64,000 bases of DNA, from the NCBI RefSeq assembly GCF_013166575.1, contig NZ_JABKKE010000001.1:343769-407768 (forward strand), given 5' to 3'. Source of the DNA: Xylanibacter rodentium. Lineage in GTDB: Bacteria; Bacteroidota; Bacteroidia; Bacteroidales; Bacteroidaceae. The position numbers and the translations under genes are program-made. Positions 1 to 9,311 of the stretch are shown piece after piece (position 1 is the stretch's first letter; each line of letters starts with the position of its first letter). The notes beneath the pieces were generated by a model. The model searched no databases, had not been told where the DNA came from, and worked only from the letters and a program-made list of their open reading frames with translations.

Positions 1-538
1 GGCTCTTCTTAGCCACTCCGGCTTTCTTGGGAGCGAGATAGATAAACATTTTCTTTCCCTCAAGCGACGGCATCGACTCAACCTTGCCATATTCCTCCAA
101 ATCGTTGGCAAAACGCAACAGCAGCACCTCACCCTGCTCTTTGAAAAGGATGGAGCGTCCGCGGAAGAACACGTATGCACGCACCTTGTTACCATCCTCG
201 AGAAACTCCTTGGCATGCTTCAGTTTAAACTGATAATCATGCTCATCGGTCTGCGGGCCGAATCTGATTTCTTTCACCTCTACTTTCACCTGCTTGGCTT
301 TCATCTCCTTGGCACGTTTCTTCTGCTGATAGAGGAACTTCGAATAGTCGATGATACGACAAACAGGCGGATTGGCATTGGGAGATATTTCGACAAGGTC
401 AACACCCTGCTCACGGGCCATATCCAAAGCCTGACGTGTGGGAACTACAGTCGATCCGCTATCTCCTACGATGCGGACTTCACGTACTCGTATCTGTTCA
501 TTGACACGATACTGATTCTTTATTTTGTCATTCTTCAT
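1..538 (-). CDS. infC: Translation initiation factor IF-3 (3' end outside window)
   Basis: IF-3 binds the 30S subunit, keeps it apart from 50S and checks the start codon. About 179 codons are visible; the C-terminus lies before base 1. The N-terminal half carries the typical segments [17 protein letters not shown] and [20 protein letters not shown], followed by the linker [16 protein letters not shown] and the C-terminal domain with [20 protein letters not shown]. The ATG at 538 has an in-frame TGA directly upstream, so translation cannot start earlier. It lies downstream of thrS on the same strand, as in the common thrS-infC-rpmI-rplT order, but a hairpin with a T-run and an own promoter separate the two. 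Confidence 0.95.
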   Translation of the reverse strand, partial: MKNDKIKNQYRVNEQIRVREVRIVGDSGSTVVPTRQALDMAREQGVDLVEISPNANPPVCRIIDYSKFLYQQKKRAKEMKAKQVKVEVKEIRFGPQTDEHDYQFKLKHAKEFLEDGNKVRAYVFFRGRSILFKEQGEVLLLRFANDLEEYGKVESMPSLEGKKMFIYLAPKKAGVAKKS

Positions 539-563
539 TCAACTATTTTATAGAAATCGGATG

Positions 564-594
564 CAAAGGTACGACAATTCAGACAATTAACAAA
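564..594 (-). promoter_or_regulatory. Candidate infC promoter, Bacteroidota type
   Basis: On the bottom strand a TACCTTTG box (564-571) is preceded, after 19 nt, by TTTG (591-594). This fits the -7 TAnnTTTG and -33 TTTG consensus of the main sigma factor in Bacteroidota. It sits 26 nt upstream of the infC ATG, so infC can be transcribed independently of thrS. Confidence 0.6.
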
Positions 595-774
595 ATATTT
601 TTTCTGTTTTTTTACCTGAATTATGCTCGTTGGTCAAATAAATATCACGTAAATTTTCATCCCATCATCATCCTTTCTCGTTTCCTATTGTCAATTAGGA
701 ACAAAACAACTACGCATGTCCATCTTTGCCGACCGAAACATTATCGAAATTATGCTGAATGACGGACAACGAAA

Positions 775-822
775 AAACATAAAAAACGGAGAAGCAAGCC
801 ATAAACAAGACTTTCTTCTCCG
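775..822 (-). terminator. Intrinsic terminator after thrS
   Basis: Complementary arms 787-794 and 815-822 (8 bp, CGGAGAAG/CTTCTCCG) enclose a 20-nt loop and are followed on the bottom strand by TTTTTT. It lies about 30 nt past the thrS stop codon. Confidence 0.65.
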
Positions 823-853
823 CTCTTATTATATCGATATGTTTATTCTTATC

Positions 854-2821
854 TTACTCCGGACGTATGTCGGTGGCTTTCAGTTGTTCAGCCACTTCAC
901 CGTTAATCTTGGCAGCGAACTCGGCTATTGTCATCACACCGCGTTCCTCCGAGCCTTGCTTGCGCACACTGACAGTAGCATCGGCCTGCTCTTTCTCGCC
1001 TACAATGACCATATAAGGTATACGCTTCAGCTCGTTGTCGCGCACCTTACGGCCAATCTTCTCGTTACGCTTGTCAACCGTTGCACGCACTCCGGCCCTG
1101 TCAAGCTCGGAAGCCACACGGGCCGCATAGTCATTAAACTTCTCAGATATTGGCAGGATGGCAACCTGGTCCGGCGTGAGCCACAAGGGGAAATGACCGG
1201 CTGTGTGCTCGATAAGCACAGCACAGAAACGCTCCATCGAACCGAACGGCGCACGGTGAATCATCACCGGAGTCTTCTTCTGGTTGTCCTCGTCCGTATA
1301 CTCCAGTTTGAAACGCTGCGGGAGATTGTAATCCACCTGAATCGTACCCAACTGCCAACGGCGGCCAATAGCATCTTTCACCATGAAGTCGAGCTTGGGA
1401 CCATAGAAAGCAGCCTCGCCATACTCAACCTTAGCCTTCAAGCCTTTCTCCTGACAAGCCTCGATAATGGCCTGCTCTGCAGAAGCCCAAACCTCGTCGC
1501 TTCCGATATACTTCTCGTGGTCTTCAGGATCGCGTAGCGAAATCTGCACCTCTACATTATCGTCGGAGAAGTTAAACGTTGAGAACACCGTCTGAATGAT
1601 GTCCATCACACGCAAAAACTCACTCTTCACCTGATCGGGACGACAGAATATATGAGCATCGTCCTGAGTGAACGAGCGCACACGTGTAAGTCCGTGAAGC
1701 TCACCGCTCTGCTCGTAGCGATATACCGTTCCAAACTCTGCGATGCGCAACGGCAGATCCTTGTACGAACGCGGCTTCCAGGCGAACACCTCACAGTGAT
1801 GAGGACAGTTCATCGGCTTGAGCATATATTCCTCGCCCTCTTCCGGAGTATGTATCGGCTGAAACGAATCCTTGCCATAATGTGCATAGTGACCGCTGGT
1901 AACATAGAGATTCTTCGAACCTATGTGCGGTGTTATCACCTCCTGATATCCGTAACGCTTCTGTATCTTTCGCAGCATATCCTGCAGGCGCAGACGCAAC
2001 TCGGTGCCTTTTGGAAGCCAAATGGGCAGCCCCTTACCGACACGCTCGGAGAACATGAACAGTTCCATCTCCTTGCCTATCTTACGGTGGTCACGCTTCT
2101 TGGCCTCCTCTATCATCACGAGATACTCGTCAAGCATTTTCTTCTTTGGGAACGTGATGCCGTATAGACGCTGCATCTGCTCACGCGTAGCGTCACCACG
2201 CCAGAATGCTCCTGCAACGCTTGTCAGCTTGACAGCCTTGATAGCACCGGTATTCATAAGATGCGGACCACGGCAAAGGTCGGTAAAGGCTCCCTGAGTA
2301 TAAGTGGTTATTGTGCCGTCCTCAAGATCCTGCTCGATGTGCTCACACTTATATGTCTGTCCGGCAGCGCCAAACTCGGCAAGCGCATCGGCCTTGGCCA
2401 CTTCCTTACGCACTACGGGCTCCTTCTTTCCGGCCAGTTCTTTCATCTTGGCCTCAATCTTCGGGAAGTCGGATTCCTTGATCGACTCGCCGTCCTTCAA
2501 CAATACGTCATAGAAGAATCCGTTCTCGATAGCCGGTCCGAATCCGAACTGTATGCCAGGATAGAGTTCCTGCAGCGCCTCGGCAAGCAAGTGGGCCGAG
2601 GTGTGCCAAAAAGCATGACGGCCTTCATCGTCGTCCCACTTGTAGAGTGCGATACTCGAGTCCTCTGTTATCGGACGATTAAGTTCTACTGTCTCACCAT
2701 TCACTCCGCAAGCCAATACGTCGCGTGCCAAAGCCGGTGATATGCTTTCGGCGATCTGCAATCCCGTTACGCCCTGCTCATACGAGCGAACAGAACCGTC
2801 AGGAAATTTAATGTCAATCAT
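854..2821 (-). CDS. thrS: Threonine--tRNA ligase
   Basis: Charges tRNA-Thr with threonine in the cytoplasm. The protein of 655 residues begins with a TGS domain ([17 protein letters not shown]), then the editing domain with [11 protein letters not shown], the class II catalytic core with the zinc-ligand region [10 protein letters not shown] and motif 2 [16 protein letters not shown], and a C-terminal anticodon-binding domain. An upstream in-frame start would add 12 residues ([12 protein letters not shown]); the ATG at 2821 is preferred because it begins exactly at the TGS domain and lies 33 nt after a -7 box. Length is normal for the family. Confidence 0.97.
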   Translation of the reverse strand: MIDIKFPDGSVRSYEQGVTGLQIAESISPALARDVLACGVNGETVELNRPITEDSSIALYKWDDDEGRHAFWHTSAHLLAEALQELYPGIQFGFGPAIENGFFYDVLLKDGESIKESDFPKIEAKMKELAGKKEPVVRKEVAKADALAEFGAAGQTYKCEHIEQDLEDGTITTYTQGAFTDLCRGPHLMNTGAIKAVKLTSVAGAFWRGDATREQMQRLYGITFPKKKMLDEYLVMIEEAKKRDHRKIGKEMELFMFSERVGKGLPIWLPKGTELRLRLQDMLRKIQKRYGYQEVITPHIGSKNLYVTSGHYAHYGKDSFQPIHTPEEGEEYMLKPMNCPHHCEVFAWKPRSYKDLPLRIAEFGTVYRYEQSGELHGLTRVRSFTQDDAHIFCRPDQVKSEFLRVMDIIQTVFSTFNFSDDNVEVQISLRDPEDHEKYIGSDEVWASAEQAIIEACQEKGLKAKVEYGEAAFYGPKLDFMVKDAIGRRWQLGTIQVDYNLPQRFKLEYTDEDNQKKTPVMIHRAPFGSMERFCAVLIEHTAGHFPLWLTPDQVAILPISEKFNDYAARVASELDRAGVRATVDKRNEKIGRKVRDNELKRIPYMVIVGEKEQADATVSVRKQGSEERGVMTIAEFAAKINGEVAEQLKATDIRPE

Positions 2822-2854
2822 ATCTACAATATATGTTTTAGTTTTAATCAGTGG

Positions 2855-2862
2855 CAAAGTTA
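2855..2862 (-). promoter_or_regulatory. Candidate thrS -7 box
   Basis: TAACTTTG on the bottom strand, 33 nt upstream of the thrS ATG. No clear TTTG was found at the right distance upstream. The leader is too short to hold a T-box or the operator stem-loops known for thrS in other phyla. Confidence 0.45.
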
Positions 2863-2948
2863 ACTATTTTTCCCAAAACAAGTGCATTTTCACTATGTTT
2901 TTTATTCGTTGGCCCTCATTTGGCAAGCCTTGTCAATATAGCAAGAAA

Positions 2949-3028
2949 CGTTTTCGTCAAGCCGGATGAGCAAAGTGAAACTTGTTTCAACTCTGCCATG
3001 ACGAGAAAACGCAGGATAAAAATCCGAA
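2949..3028 (+). repeat. Intergenic palindromic repeat, family A copy 1
   Basis: First of four related ~75-80 bp elements (others at 8133, 17923 and 23146). Conserved ends are GTTTTCGTCAAGCC and GACGAGAAAACGC; the middle holds a short hairpin GAAAC-TT-GTTTC (around 2976-2989). The first and last blocks are partly complementary (GTTTTC/GAAAAC). It directly abuts the stop codon of the bottom-strand gene at 3029-3634. Confidence 0.75.
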
Positions 3029-3634
3029 CTAAGAACGGCCCTTGACTCCGGCAACCTCTTTCTTCATATGCTTTATTGCCATACGCCCGGCATCGTCAAG
3101 CCCATAAAAGGCGGCCTGTGCTCCACCCTTTTTCTTCTCAGCCGCCTTAACTTGCCTGTCCGTATCTTCCAAAAACGCCAATATCTCCTCAATCTTATTG
3201 ACGGCTATATTTATAACAGACGAGTACCGGGCATGTTCGTCACGCAACGCCTTGTGCACCTTGGAGAGATAAGCCAGTTTCTTCACCTTGCTGAGCTTGT
3301 TGTACTTTTCCTCGTCAAATGCAGTCATAGTATATCCACTGTACGACAACGGAGGCTCGGTGCCTATCCGTACGTCGATGGTTATGCCACAAGCGGCAGC
3401 CCTGCGCTTTATCGCCTCTATAGAATCCGGAAGAAACGGATAGCCTGCATTTATGGCATTGAGAATCTCCACATCTTTCCCGACATCGGATGTCAGAGCT
3501 ACCACCTCACCATGTATCTCTTCAAGTCCGGCATCAGGTATTGCCAAAGATGCAAGTCCCTTCAAAGCCTGAATCTGCGCAACGGCCGGAACACTGAAGA
3601 ACAATAAAACTGACAATACTATATTCTTTCTCAT
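3029..3634 (-). CDS. Secreted protein of unknown function
   Basis: A 201-residue protein with a Sec signal peptide (MRKNIVLSVLLFFSVPAVAQ, cleavage likely after AVAQ), so probably periplasmic or outer-membrane associated. The mature part is mostly predicted helix and charged; residues about 110-180 (LSKVKKLAYLSKVHKALRDE, then NKIEEILAFLEDTDRQVKAAEKKKGG) could form a coiled coil. It is not recognised. It is the last gene of a bottom-strand group SPOR lipoprotein-ruvX-def-TPR protein and starts 58 nt after the TPR gene, which suggests co-transcription. The stop is immediately followed by a family A repeat. Confidence 0.75.
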   Translation of the reverse strand: MRKNIVLSVLLFFSVPAVAQIQALKGLASLAIPDAGLEEIHGEVVALTSDVGKDVEILNAINAGYPFLPDSIEAIKRRAAACGITIDVRIGTEPPLSYSGYTMTAFDEEKYNKLSKVKKLAYLSKVHKALRDEHARYSSVINIAVNKIEEILAFLEDTDRQVKAAEKKKGGAQAAFYGLDDAGRMAIKHMKKEVAGVKGRS

Positions 3635-3692
3635 AATATAAAAAACACTTATATCACATTTTCTCGCTATGGCAAAGTCTGGACAAGATATC

Positions 3693-5654
3693 TTACTTCT
3701 TGCTATATTTCTTTATCACGCTATAGGCTGTATAGAGTCCCAACTCTCCGGCTTTGCTCAGATCGTTGATACCTTCCGACAGACGATCCGATTTCAGACA
3801 GACAAGCCCACGGTTATAGTATGCCTCAGCCAGATTCTCATCGAGAACAAGCGCCCTGTTGTAATCTTCTATTGCATTGACATAATCCTTGCACGAAGCA
3901 TAGACATTGCCACGGTTATAGTAAAGATAAGCACAGCGCGGGTTATGCCTTATAGCTGCTGAAAAATCGGCAATTACCGTTGCCGATGCTATTTCCGATG
4001 TACCGATGCCCTGCGATGCTTCGAATGTCTCCATCTTCGACCGGCACACGGCACGTTGCCAATAAGCCATTGACGAAGTGCTGTCGGCAAGTATGACTGC
4101 CGAAAGGTCCTCTATTGCACTCTCGAAATTCTGTATCACAGAATAGGCAACGGCCCTTCTCAACAATGACGACCGGCGAGATTCGCCGCTATCATGAGCC
4201 AATACGGACGAAAGACTGTCGATGCGCGAAAAATACACGGCTGAGCGTCTTTCATCGAGCTTTGCCGGAACACAGTTTATATACAGTCTGTCTGACATAC
4301 GCACCTTACTGTTGAAAGCCTCAACTTGACTGTCGAAAGCCATGAAAGGCTTCACCTCGGTACGGTGCTGTTCATAAGACAATTCATACATAGGCATGAA
4401 AGCCATGTCCACACGACGATTCTGAACCCGTCCGCGATAGTCGTTCTCGTATTCGTGCTCTACCTCATGTTCGTCGGCCACAACAAGCTGATTGTATTTG
4501 TCAAGGTCCTCGTCGCTGCGCTTGCGCATCTGATCCTTATTAAGACGCGGTTGCTTGCCATAGAGAGACTTATACAAACGTGCCTTGTATATACGGAACT
4601 CATCCGTCTCAGCCTGACGTGTCATACCAAGACGACGGTAACAGCCGGCACGGTAGTGCAGGCCGGTCCAGAAATTGGGATAACGGTCGATTACTTTCGA
4701 ATAGTCCCGAATGGCACCGTGCAAATCACCTGTTTTGTCCAACAGAAGCCCGCGGTTGAACAATGCCATCATATTGTCAGGCTCAAGCCCCAGCACAAAG
4801 TCGAAATCGGTAATGGCCCGGTTGTCGTCGCCTACCTGGGCACGCAGCAGACCGCGATTATAATGACCAAGAAAATTGTTCGGGTCGAGATCAAGCGCTG
4901 TGTCATAATCGGACATAGCACCACGCAAGTTGTTTCTGTTCACACGGGCCAAAGCACGGTTGATGTAATTGCCGGCCTGGTTCGGAACAAGATGAATAGC
5001 CTTGTCCAGACGTTTTTCAGCTTCCTGCCATTCACTGCGTGAAAGACTTATTACAGCTGCCGCTGCCCATGTACTGCCATCATAAGGGTCAAGCTCAAGA
5101 CTGCGGTCAAGAGCCTCAACAGCACGTGCCGTATCTTTCTGCAACATGTATACTTCGGCTCTCATGGAATATCCGCGTGCATACTTGCTCCAACGTGCAA
5201 GCATGGTATCCAAGTCAAGATGAGCCTGTTCAAAGTTCTTCTGCTGTATACGACAAAGCACACGGTTGTGCCACAAACTCTGATTGTCCGGAGAGTATTT
5301 CAATGCCCGTATGTAGTCATCGGCAGCCTCGTCAAACTTGTTCTGTCTGATGCGTGACAACCCGCGCAATTCATAGATACCTACAACATAAGGATTGCGT
5401 TCGATAGCTTGTGTACAGTCGTTTTCGGCTCCGACATAATCATCGAGGTAATATTTTGCCACACCACGAAAATACCATGGTTCGTAAAGATGTGGCTTGG
5501 CACTGATGGCCTGGTTGAAATACTGTATCGAAAGTACATAGTCTTCATAATAAAGCGCACTGCGCCCTATCGTCACCAATCTGTCGGTATTGAACTGGGC
5601 CATACCGACCAAAGGCACATACATTGCTATGATGAAAACAATCTTTCTATACAT
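3693..5654 (-). CDS. Periplasmic tetratricopeptide-repeat protein
   Basis: A 653-residue exported protein with an N-terminal signal sequence (MYRKIVFIIAMYVPLVGMAQ). At least a dozen TPR units are visible, for example YLDDYVGAENDCTQAIERNP, then GAMSDYDTALDLDPNNFLGH, and near the end YVNAIEDYNRALVLDENLAE. The middle (about residues 350-470) breaks the TPR pattern with a charged, less ordered stretch (DEHEVEHEYENDYRGR). TPR arrays bind other proteins; the partner is unknown. It follows def by 12 nt and is probably in the same operon. A general scaffold role in the envelope is inferred; no specific function is claimed. Confidence 0.85.
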   Translation of the reverse strand: MYRKIVFIIAMYVPLVGMAQFNTDRLVTIGRSALYYEDYVLSIQYFNQAISAKPHLYEPWYFRGVAKYYLDDYVGAENDCTQAIERNPYVVGIYELRGLSRIRQNKFDEAADDYIRALKYSPDNQSLWHNRVLCRIQQKNFEQAHLDLDTMLARWSKYARGYSMRAEVYMLQKDTARAVEALDRSLELDPYDGSTWAAAAVISLSRSEWQEAEKRLDKAIHLVPNQAGNYINRALARVNRNNLRGAMSDYDTALDLDPNNFLGHYNRGLLRAQVGDDNRAITDFDFVLGLEPDNMMALFNRGLLLDKTGDLHGAIRDYSKVIDRYPNFWTGLHYRAGCYRRLGMTRQAETDEFRIYKARLYKSLYGKQPRLNKDQMRKRSDEDLDKYNQLVVADEHEVEHEYENDYRGRVQNRRVDMAFMPMYELSYEQHRTEVKPFMAFDSQVEAFNSKVRMSDRLYINCVPAKLDERRSAVYFSRIDSLSSVLAHDSGESRRSSLLRRAVAYSVIQNFESAIEDLSAVILADSTSSMAYWQRAVCRSKMETFEASQGIGTSEIASATVIADFSAAIRHNPRCAYLYYNRGNVYASCKDYVNAIEDYNRALVLDENLAEAYYNRGLVCLKSDRLSEGINDLSKAGELGLYTAYSVIKKYSKK

Positions 5655-5666
5655 GAAAAAACCATA

Positions 5667-6230
5667 TCACCGCTTCACCGCAGCCTTGGTCTTATATCCG
5701 CAGCGATAACGGCCCTGAAGGAGCGAGCGGAGTTTGTTCTTTATAAGTTGCTTACGCAAAGATGATATGCGGTCTATGAACATTTTTCCGTCAAGATGGT
5801 CAAACTCGTGCTGCATCACACGTGCGAGATAACCGTCCACCCACTCGTCATGAGGCTGCATGTCCTCGTCAAGATAGCTTACGCGTATACGTGTCGGACG
5901 GACCACTTTCTCGTGTATTGCCGGCAGACTGAGACAGCCTTCCTCCATAGCCTCCGTTTCGCTGTCGTCATATTCTACAATATGCGGATTAATGTATGCC
6001 TTTCGAAAATCCTTATACTCAGGAAAATCATCCGAAAGCACATCAAGATCGATAACCGCCAGACGTATGGCCTTGCCTATCTGAGGAGCTGCCAGTCCGA
6101 CACCGTCGGACTCGGTCAACGTTTCAAACATATCCTTGATCAAATCGTTCAATCCCGGAAAATCCTCGGGTATATCCTCTGCAACCTTTCTCAATACCGG
6201 TTGCCCGTATATATATATTGGTAATATCAC
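5667..6230 (-). CDS. def: Peptide deformylase
   Basis: Removes the formyl group from the N-terminal methionine of new proteins. All three signature motifs are present in the 187-residue protein: GVGLAAPQIG (residues 43-52), EEGCLSLP with metal ligand Cys99, and QHEFDHLDG with ligands His141 and His145 and catalytic Glu142. The length is usual for Bacteroidota enzymes. The gene lies between ruvX (61 nt upstream) and the TPR protein (12 nt downstream). Confidence 0.97.
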   Translation of the reverse strand: MILPIYIYGQPVLRKVAEDIPEDFPGLNDLIKDMFETLTESDGVGLAAPQIGKAIRLAVIDLDVLSDDFPEYKDFRKAYINPHIVEYDDSETEAMEEGCLSLPAIHEKVVRPTRIRVSYLDEDMQPHDEWVDGYLARVMQHEFDHLDGKMFIDRISSLRKQLIKNKLRSLLQGRYRCGYKTKAAVKR

Positions 6231-6291
6231 TGTTTGATAATTATATTATACTTCATATTAAACGCGTCTTATCGTCATGCCTATAAGCGTA

Positions 6292-6711
6292 TCACACACG
6301 CGGATGTCCCCGCATATAGTCTTGCAGGATTATAGTAGCGCTGATTTCATCCACAAGCGCCTTGTCGCGACGCGCCTTACGCCTCAGGCCACCGTCAATC
6401 ATAGCACGATGGGCAAGCACGGAAGTGAAACGTTCGTCATAATACTCTATTGGTATGCCCGACATAGCCTTGCGCCATCTGTTGACAAACTGCTGCACAC
6501 GCGCCATATTCTCACTTGGCTCACCGTTCGGCTGAACCGGCCTGCCTATAACAATCCGTTCCACCGGCTCATGCGACACATAGTCGCATAAATAATCATA
6601 AAGGGCTGATGTAGGAACAGTCGCCAATCCTCCGGCTATAATCTGAAGAGGATCGGTGACTGCCAGCCCTGTACGTTTCTTTCCGTAATCAATCGAAAGT
6701 ATACGTGCCAC
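6292..6711 (-). CDS. ruvX: RuvX/YqgF-family nuclease-fold protein
   Basis: YqgF-type RNase H-fold protein, in other bacteria required for pre-16S rRNA 5' end processing. It reads ARILSIDYGKKRTGLAVTD, then ERIVIGRPVQPNGEPSE and YDERFTSVLAH, all typical of the family. A longer reading frame runs upstream to 6831, but it would overlap the preceding gene by almost 100 bp; the GTG at 6711 gives 139 residues, the family length, and begins at the conserved first strand. It starts 22 nt after the SPOR gene. Confidence 0.93.
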   Translation of the reverse strand: MARILSIDYGKKRTGLAVTDPLQIIAGGLATVPTSALYDYLCDYVSHEPVERIVIGRPVQPNGEPSENMARVQQFVNRWRKAMSGIPIEYYDERFTSVLAHRAMIDGGLRRKARRDKALVDEISATIILQDYMRGHPRV

Positions 6712-6733
6712 TATATTTAAGCGTACTCTATGC

Positions 6734-7231
6734 TTATTGTCCGTTGAAAAGCAACCATGCATCAGGATACTTCGCACGGAATTCATTGCGGCTTGCCGCT
6801 GCATCAGACTTGCTGTCAAACGTTGCGGCAATCACACGATACATATTCCTTTCGTCATTCTTTGCAATCTGCGCATCGTATCCTGCATCCTTAAGACGCT
6901 GATACAGGCCCTCAGCATTGGCTATTACTGAAAACGAACCGACAACGACACTGAAACTCTTCAGTCCGCTACCACTGATAACCGATACACGCTCCTGACG
7001 CACCTGTACATTGTCGGTGTTATCAACGACCTTAGTTTCTGTCGCAGGTTTCTCCACAATAGGAGTGACAACATTGACTTCTTCCGGCTGGGTCTGGTCT
7101 ATAGGCTGTTGTGCCGTCTCCTGTGCTTTGGCTTTCTCATATGCTTTCTTGTAAGCGCTCTCACTCGACTTACATCCTGTAAAAGCTACAGATGCAAACA
7201 ATCCTGCGCATAATACCATGTACTTCTTCAT
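6734..7231 (-). CDS. SPOR-domain lipoprotein
   Basis: A 165-residue lipoprotein: signal peptide with lipobox FTGC (Cys19), a proline- and acid-rich linker (residues 40-85), then a C-terminal SPOR domain (about 88-165, LKSFSVVVGSFSVIANAEGL to AKYPDAWLLFNGQ). SPOR domains bind denuded glycan of septal peptidoglycan, so a role at the division site is inferred from the family. It is the first gene of the group that continues with ruvX and def. Confidence 0.88.
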   Translation of the reverse strand: MKKYMVLCAGLFASVAFTGCKSSESAYKKAYEKAKAQETAQQPIDQTQPEEVNVVTPIVEKPATETKVVDNTDNVQVRQERVSVISGSGLKSFSVVVGSFSVIANAEGLYQRLKDAGYDAQIAKNDERNMYRVIAATFDSKSDAAASRNEFRAKYPDAWLLFNGQ

Positions 7232-7404
7232 TTTTAAATACCTTATTTAATTAGACTTTACGTTTCAAAAAATATTTGTGCGAAGTTACAAAATATAGTC
7301 CAAAAGTAAAGACTGTAGTCGCATAAAGTTTGTTAAATGTCGAAAATACAAGTGTTTTAACAAAAAATGATAGTCCGAAGAGTATTGTTTCAGAAAATAT
7401 TGCG
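7232..7404. other. Intergenic region between divergent genes
   Basis: About 300 bp separate the SPOR gene (bottom strand) from the YtxH gene (top strand). It is AT-rich and holds no convincing coding sequence. A promoter box for the top-strand genes follows at 7405; no clear -7 box for the SPOR gene was found. Confidence 0.5.
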
Positions 7405-7412
7405 TACATTTG
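7405..7412 (+). promoter_or_regulatory. Candidate promoter of the YtxH operon
   Basis: TACATTTG -7 box with TTG 17 nt upstream (7385-7387). The transcript would have a leader of about 110 nt before the ATG at 7529. The leader contains no recognised riboswitch. Confidence 0.45.
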
Positions 7413-7528
7413 CCTAACGAATTCGTCGAAGCACTGCAATACAAGCCACATAAGGCAACACTCGTCGGACAGGCTGTTTACAGCAGGCTTCGTATAAAAA
7501 AATGTTTAACTAATAAATTATCTGAATT

Positions 7529-7741
7529 ATGAAAACTTTAGGTTACATTGGCGCATTCTTGGGCGGAGCCATCGCCGGCGCCGCAGTGGGATTGCTACTT
7601 GCCCCCGAAAAGGGTAAAGACACACGTGAGAAGATTACAGACGCTGTTGACGATTTTCTCAAAAAACACAATATCAAGCTGACACGTAAAGAAGTGGGCG
7701 ACTTGGTGGACGACATAAAGGATGCTGCTCCGGCCTTGTAA
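7529..7741 (+). CDS. YtxH-family small envelope protein
   Basis: A 70-residue protein with a glycine/alanine-rich hydrophobic N-terminus (YIGAFLGGAIAGAAVGLLLA) followed by PEKGKDTREKI, the classic YtxH pattern, and an amphipathic acidic/basic tail. YtxH-like proteins are small membrane-anchored proteins often linked to general stress; the function here is not known. It is followed after 43 nt by a holin-like membrane protein and then another small protein, forming a three-gene operon found widely in the order in the experience of the annotator. Confidence 0.85.
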   Translation: MKTLGYIGAFLGGAIAGAAVGLLLAPEKGKDTREKITDAVDDFLKKHNIKLTRKEVGDLVDDIKDAAPAL

Positions 7742-7784
7742 GCCGTCGGCAAAATAAGTAAAAGCAGAGCATAAGATATAAGTT

Positions 7785-8132
7785 ATGTTATCAAGCGACA
7801 AAAATGTTGAGTCTGTAGCACAACTGATAGAAGTGCTCAAAGATTATATCGGACTTCAGAAAGAATATCTGAAGTTCGATGTAATTGACAAGATGGTAAG
7901 GATGCTCACCGCACTTACCATCTCGATTATATTGTTTGTGCTGACAATAGCCATATTGTTCTACCTTTCTTTTGCCGCCGTATATTGGATGGCCCCTGTC
8001 ACAGGAATTGCCGGAGCATATGCCATTGTATCGGCTTTCTTCCTTCTGCTGATTGTGCTTATAGTGATATTCCGAAGAATACTTATAGAAAGACCGTTAA
8101 TAAGATTTTTAACCAAAGTATTATTGAACTGA
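7785..8132 (+). CDS. Phage-holin-III-like / Actinobacterial-holin-like membrane protein
   Basis: A 115-residue protein. After an amphipathic N-terminus (KNVESVAQLIEVLKDYIGLQ) there are two membrane segments, about residues 40-65 (MLTALTISIILFVLTIAILF) and 73-98 (VTGIAGAYAIVSAFFLLLIV), and a basic end. This matches the non-phage holin-like family (Phage_holin_3_6) that often accompanies YtxH; there is no phage context, so lysis is unlikely. The stop codon is directly followed by a family A repeat. Confidence 0.8.
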   Translation: MLSSDKNVESVAQLIEVLKDYIGLQKEYLKFDVIDKMVRMLTALTISIILFVLTIAILFYLSFAAVYWMAPVTGIAGAYAIVSAFFLLLIVLIVIFRRILIERPLIRFLTKVLLN

Positions 8133-8205
8133 GCGTTTTCGTAAAGCCCCATACGAAAAGAACGAAACTTGTCCAAACTTCGCCGTGGCGAGAAAACGCG
8201 CATGA
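8133..8205 (+). repeat. Intergenic palindromic repeat, family A copy 2
   Basis: Begins in the base after the stop codon of the holin-like gene. It has the family blocks GCGTTTTCGTAAAGCC at the left and GGCGAGAAAACGCG at the right, which are partly complementary. The central palindrome is weaker here (GAACGAAACTTGTCCAAAC). It separates the second and third genes of the operon. Confidence 0.75.
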
Positions 8206-8244
8206 ACATGAACGTTATATTACATATAAAAATATAAGACAGCC

Positions 8245-8505
8245 ATGACAACAGATAACAACAACAGATTCAATACACGCGAAGAACTGGAAGTACGCAA
8301 GAACGAACTGCTGACAGAAATTCGCAGCAAATCAGAATCTATAGAAAACATATGGCACAGTTTGTTTTCAGAGAAAAAAGAAAACAACAGGAGCGAACTC
8401 GTTGCAGGTATAGTGAGCAAAGGAATTATGGCTTTTGACGCATTTATGCTTGTACGCAAACTGATGAAGCAATACAACAGGATTTTCAGAAGAAAAAAGA
8501 GATGA
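8245..8505 (+). CDS. Small protein of unknown function
   Basis: An 86-residue protein without a signal peptide. The first half is strongly charged and probably helical (TREELEVRKNELLTEIRSKS), the second has a moderately hydrophobic stretch (VAGIVSKGIMAFDAFMLVRK) and a very basic end (RIFRRKKR), suggesting membrane association. Its place after the YtxH and holin-like genes suggests it acts with them. It is not recognised. Confidence 0.7.
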   Translation: MTTDNNNRFNTREELEVRKNELLTEIRSKSESIENIWHSLFSEKKENNRSELVAGIVSKGIMAFDAFMLVRKLMKQYNRIFRRKKR

Positions 8506-8549
8506 AAACAATACTGTGACACCATTGTAAGCCAATACCAGAATATCAC

Positions 8550-9311
8550 TCACACGAGCAACGTCTGTCCGTCGTAAGCCAGCTCCACACCATCGGGCAA
8601 CATTCTGTTCACATCTTCATGAAGTCCTATATGATGACTGGAATGTATCAGTAATGTACGCTGTGAACCTATACGACGTGCAAAGTCAACGGCATCATCC
8701 ACAAGTTGATGGGAATGATGTTCTTTGACAAAACGCAGGGCATTGACCACAAGCACATCCACACCGTCAAGATACGGGAGTTCCTCGTCACCGATGCTTT
8801 TCATGTCGGTAATATAGGCGAACCTGCCGAAACGGTATCCGAGAATAGGCATGCTGCCATGCATCACTTCGACCGGCATCACAGTTATGTCACCTACTGT
8901 CAACGGTACATGAGGCGATATCACATGAAGACTTATATCCGGAATATTAGGATATTTGTTTTCTGCAAAACAATAAGGCATAGCCTGCCGGAGAGCCTTT
9001 GCTGCACAGACATCCGCATATACATCAATATCTCCGAATGTACAGAAAGGACGCACATCGTCTATTCCACCCACATGGTCATAATGCGCATGAGTGACAA
9101 GTATGCCGTCAATACGACGAAATGACTGCATGAGCATCTGCTGACGAAAATCTGGTCCGCAGTCAATGAGTATACGCGTAGTATCTGTTTCAACAAGTGC
9201 CGAACAGCGCATACGACGATTGTGAGGGTCACCACTCGTGCATACATCACAACAGCAGCCTATCGTAGGCACCCCACTGCTTGTACCCGTACCGAGCAAT
9301 GTCACTTTCAT
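8550..9311 (-). CDS. Metallo-beta-lactamase-fold hydrolase, PhnP-like
   Basis: A 253-residue cytoplasmic hydrolase with the metal motif THAHYDHVGG (about residues 75-84), the Asp ligand region YITDMKS, and a histidine near the end (HSSHH). The N-terminal LLGTGTSSGVPTIGCCCDVC, with its Cys pairs, and the overall order resemble PhnP-type phosphodiesterases acting on cyclic phosphates; the natural substrate in Bacteroidota is not known. The start overlaps the murB stop by 4 bp (ATGA), so the two are translationally coupled. Confidence 0.88.
   Translation of the reverse strand: MKVTLLGTGTSSGVPTIGCCCDVCTSGDPHNRRMRCSALVETDTTRILIDCGPDFRQQMLMQSFRRIDGILVTHAHYDHVGGIDDVRPFCTFGDIDVYADVCAAKALRQAMPYCFAENKYPNIPDISLHVISPHVPLTVGDITVMPVEVMHGSMPILGYRFGRFAYITDMKSIGDEELPYLDGVDVLVVNALRFVKEHHSHQLVDDAVDFARRIGSQRTLLIHSSHHIGLHEDVNRMLPDGVELAYDGQTLLV

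Noticed and set aside
716..1537. Long top-strand frames opposite thrS
   Set aside because: They mirror the codon pattern of the obvious thrS gene and show no family features. The same holds for the long antisense frames over ffh, GH2, the amylase and oxyR.
6711..6831. Longer N-terminus of RuvX
   Set aside because: It would overlap the SPOR gene by about 100 bp and is absent in the family; the GTG at 6711 gives the normal length.
7785..8132. Prophage holin
   Set aside because: No lysin, capsid or integrase gene is nearby; the YtxH context is typical of the non-phage family.
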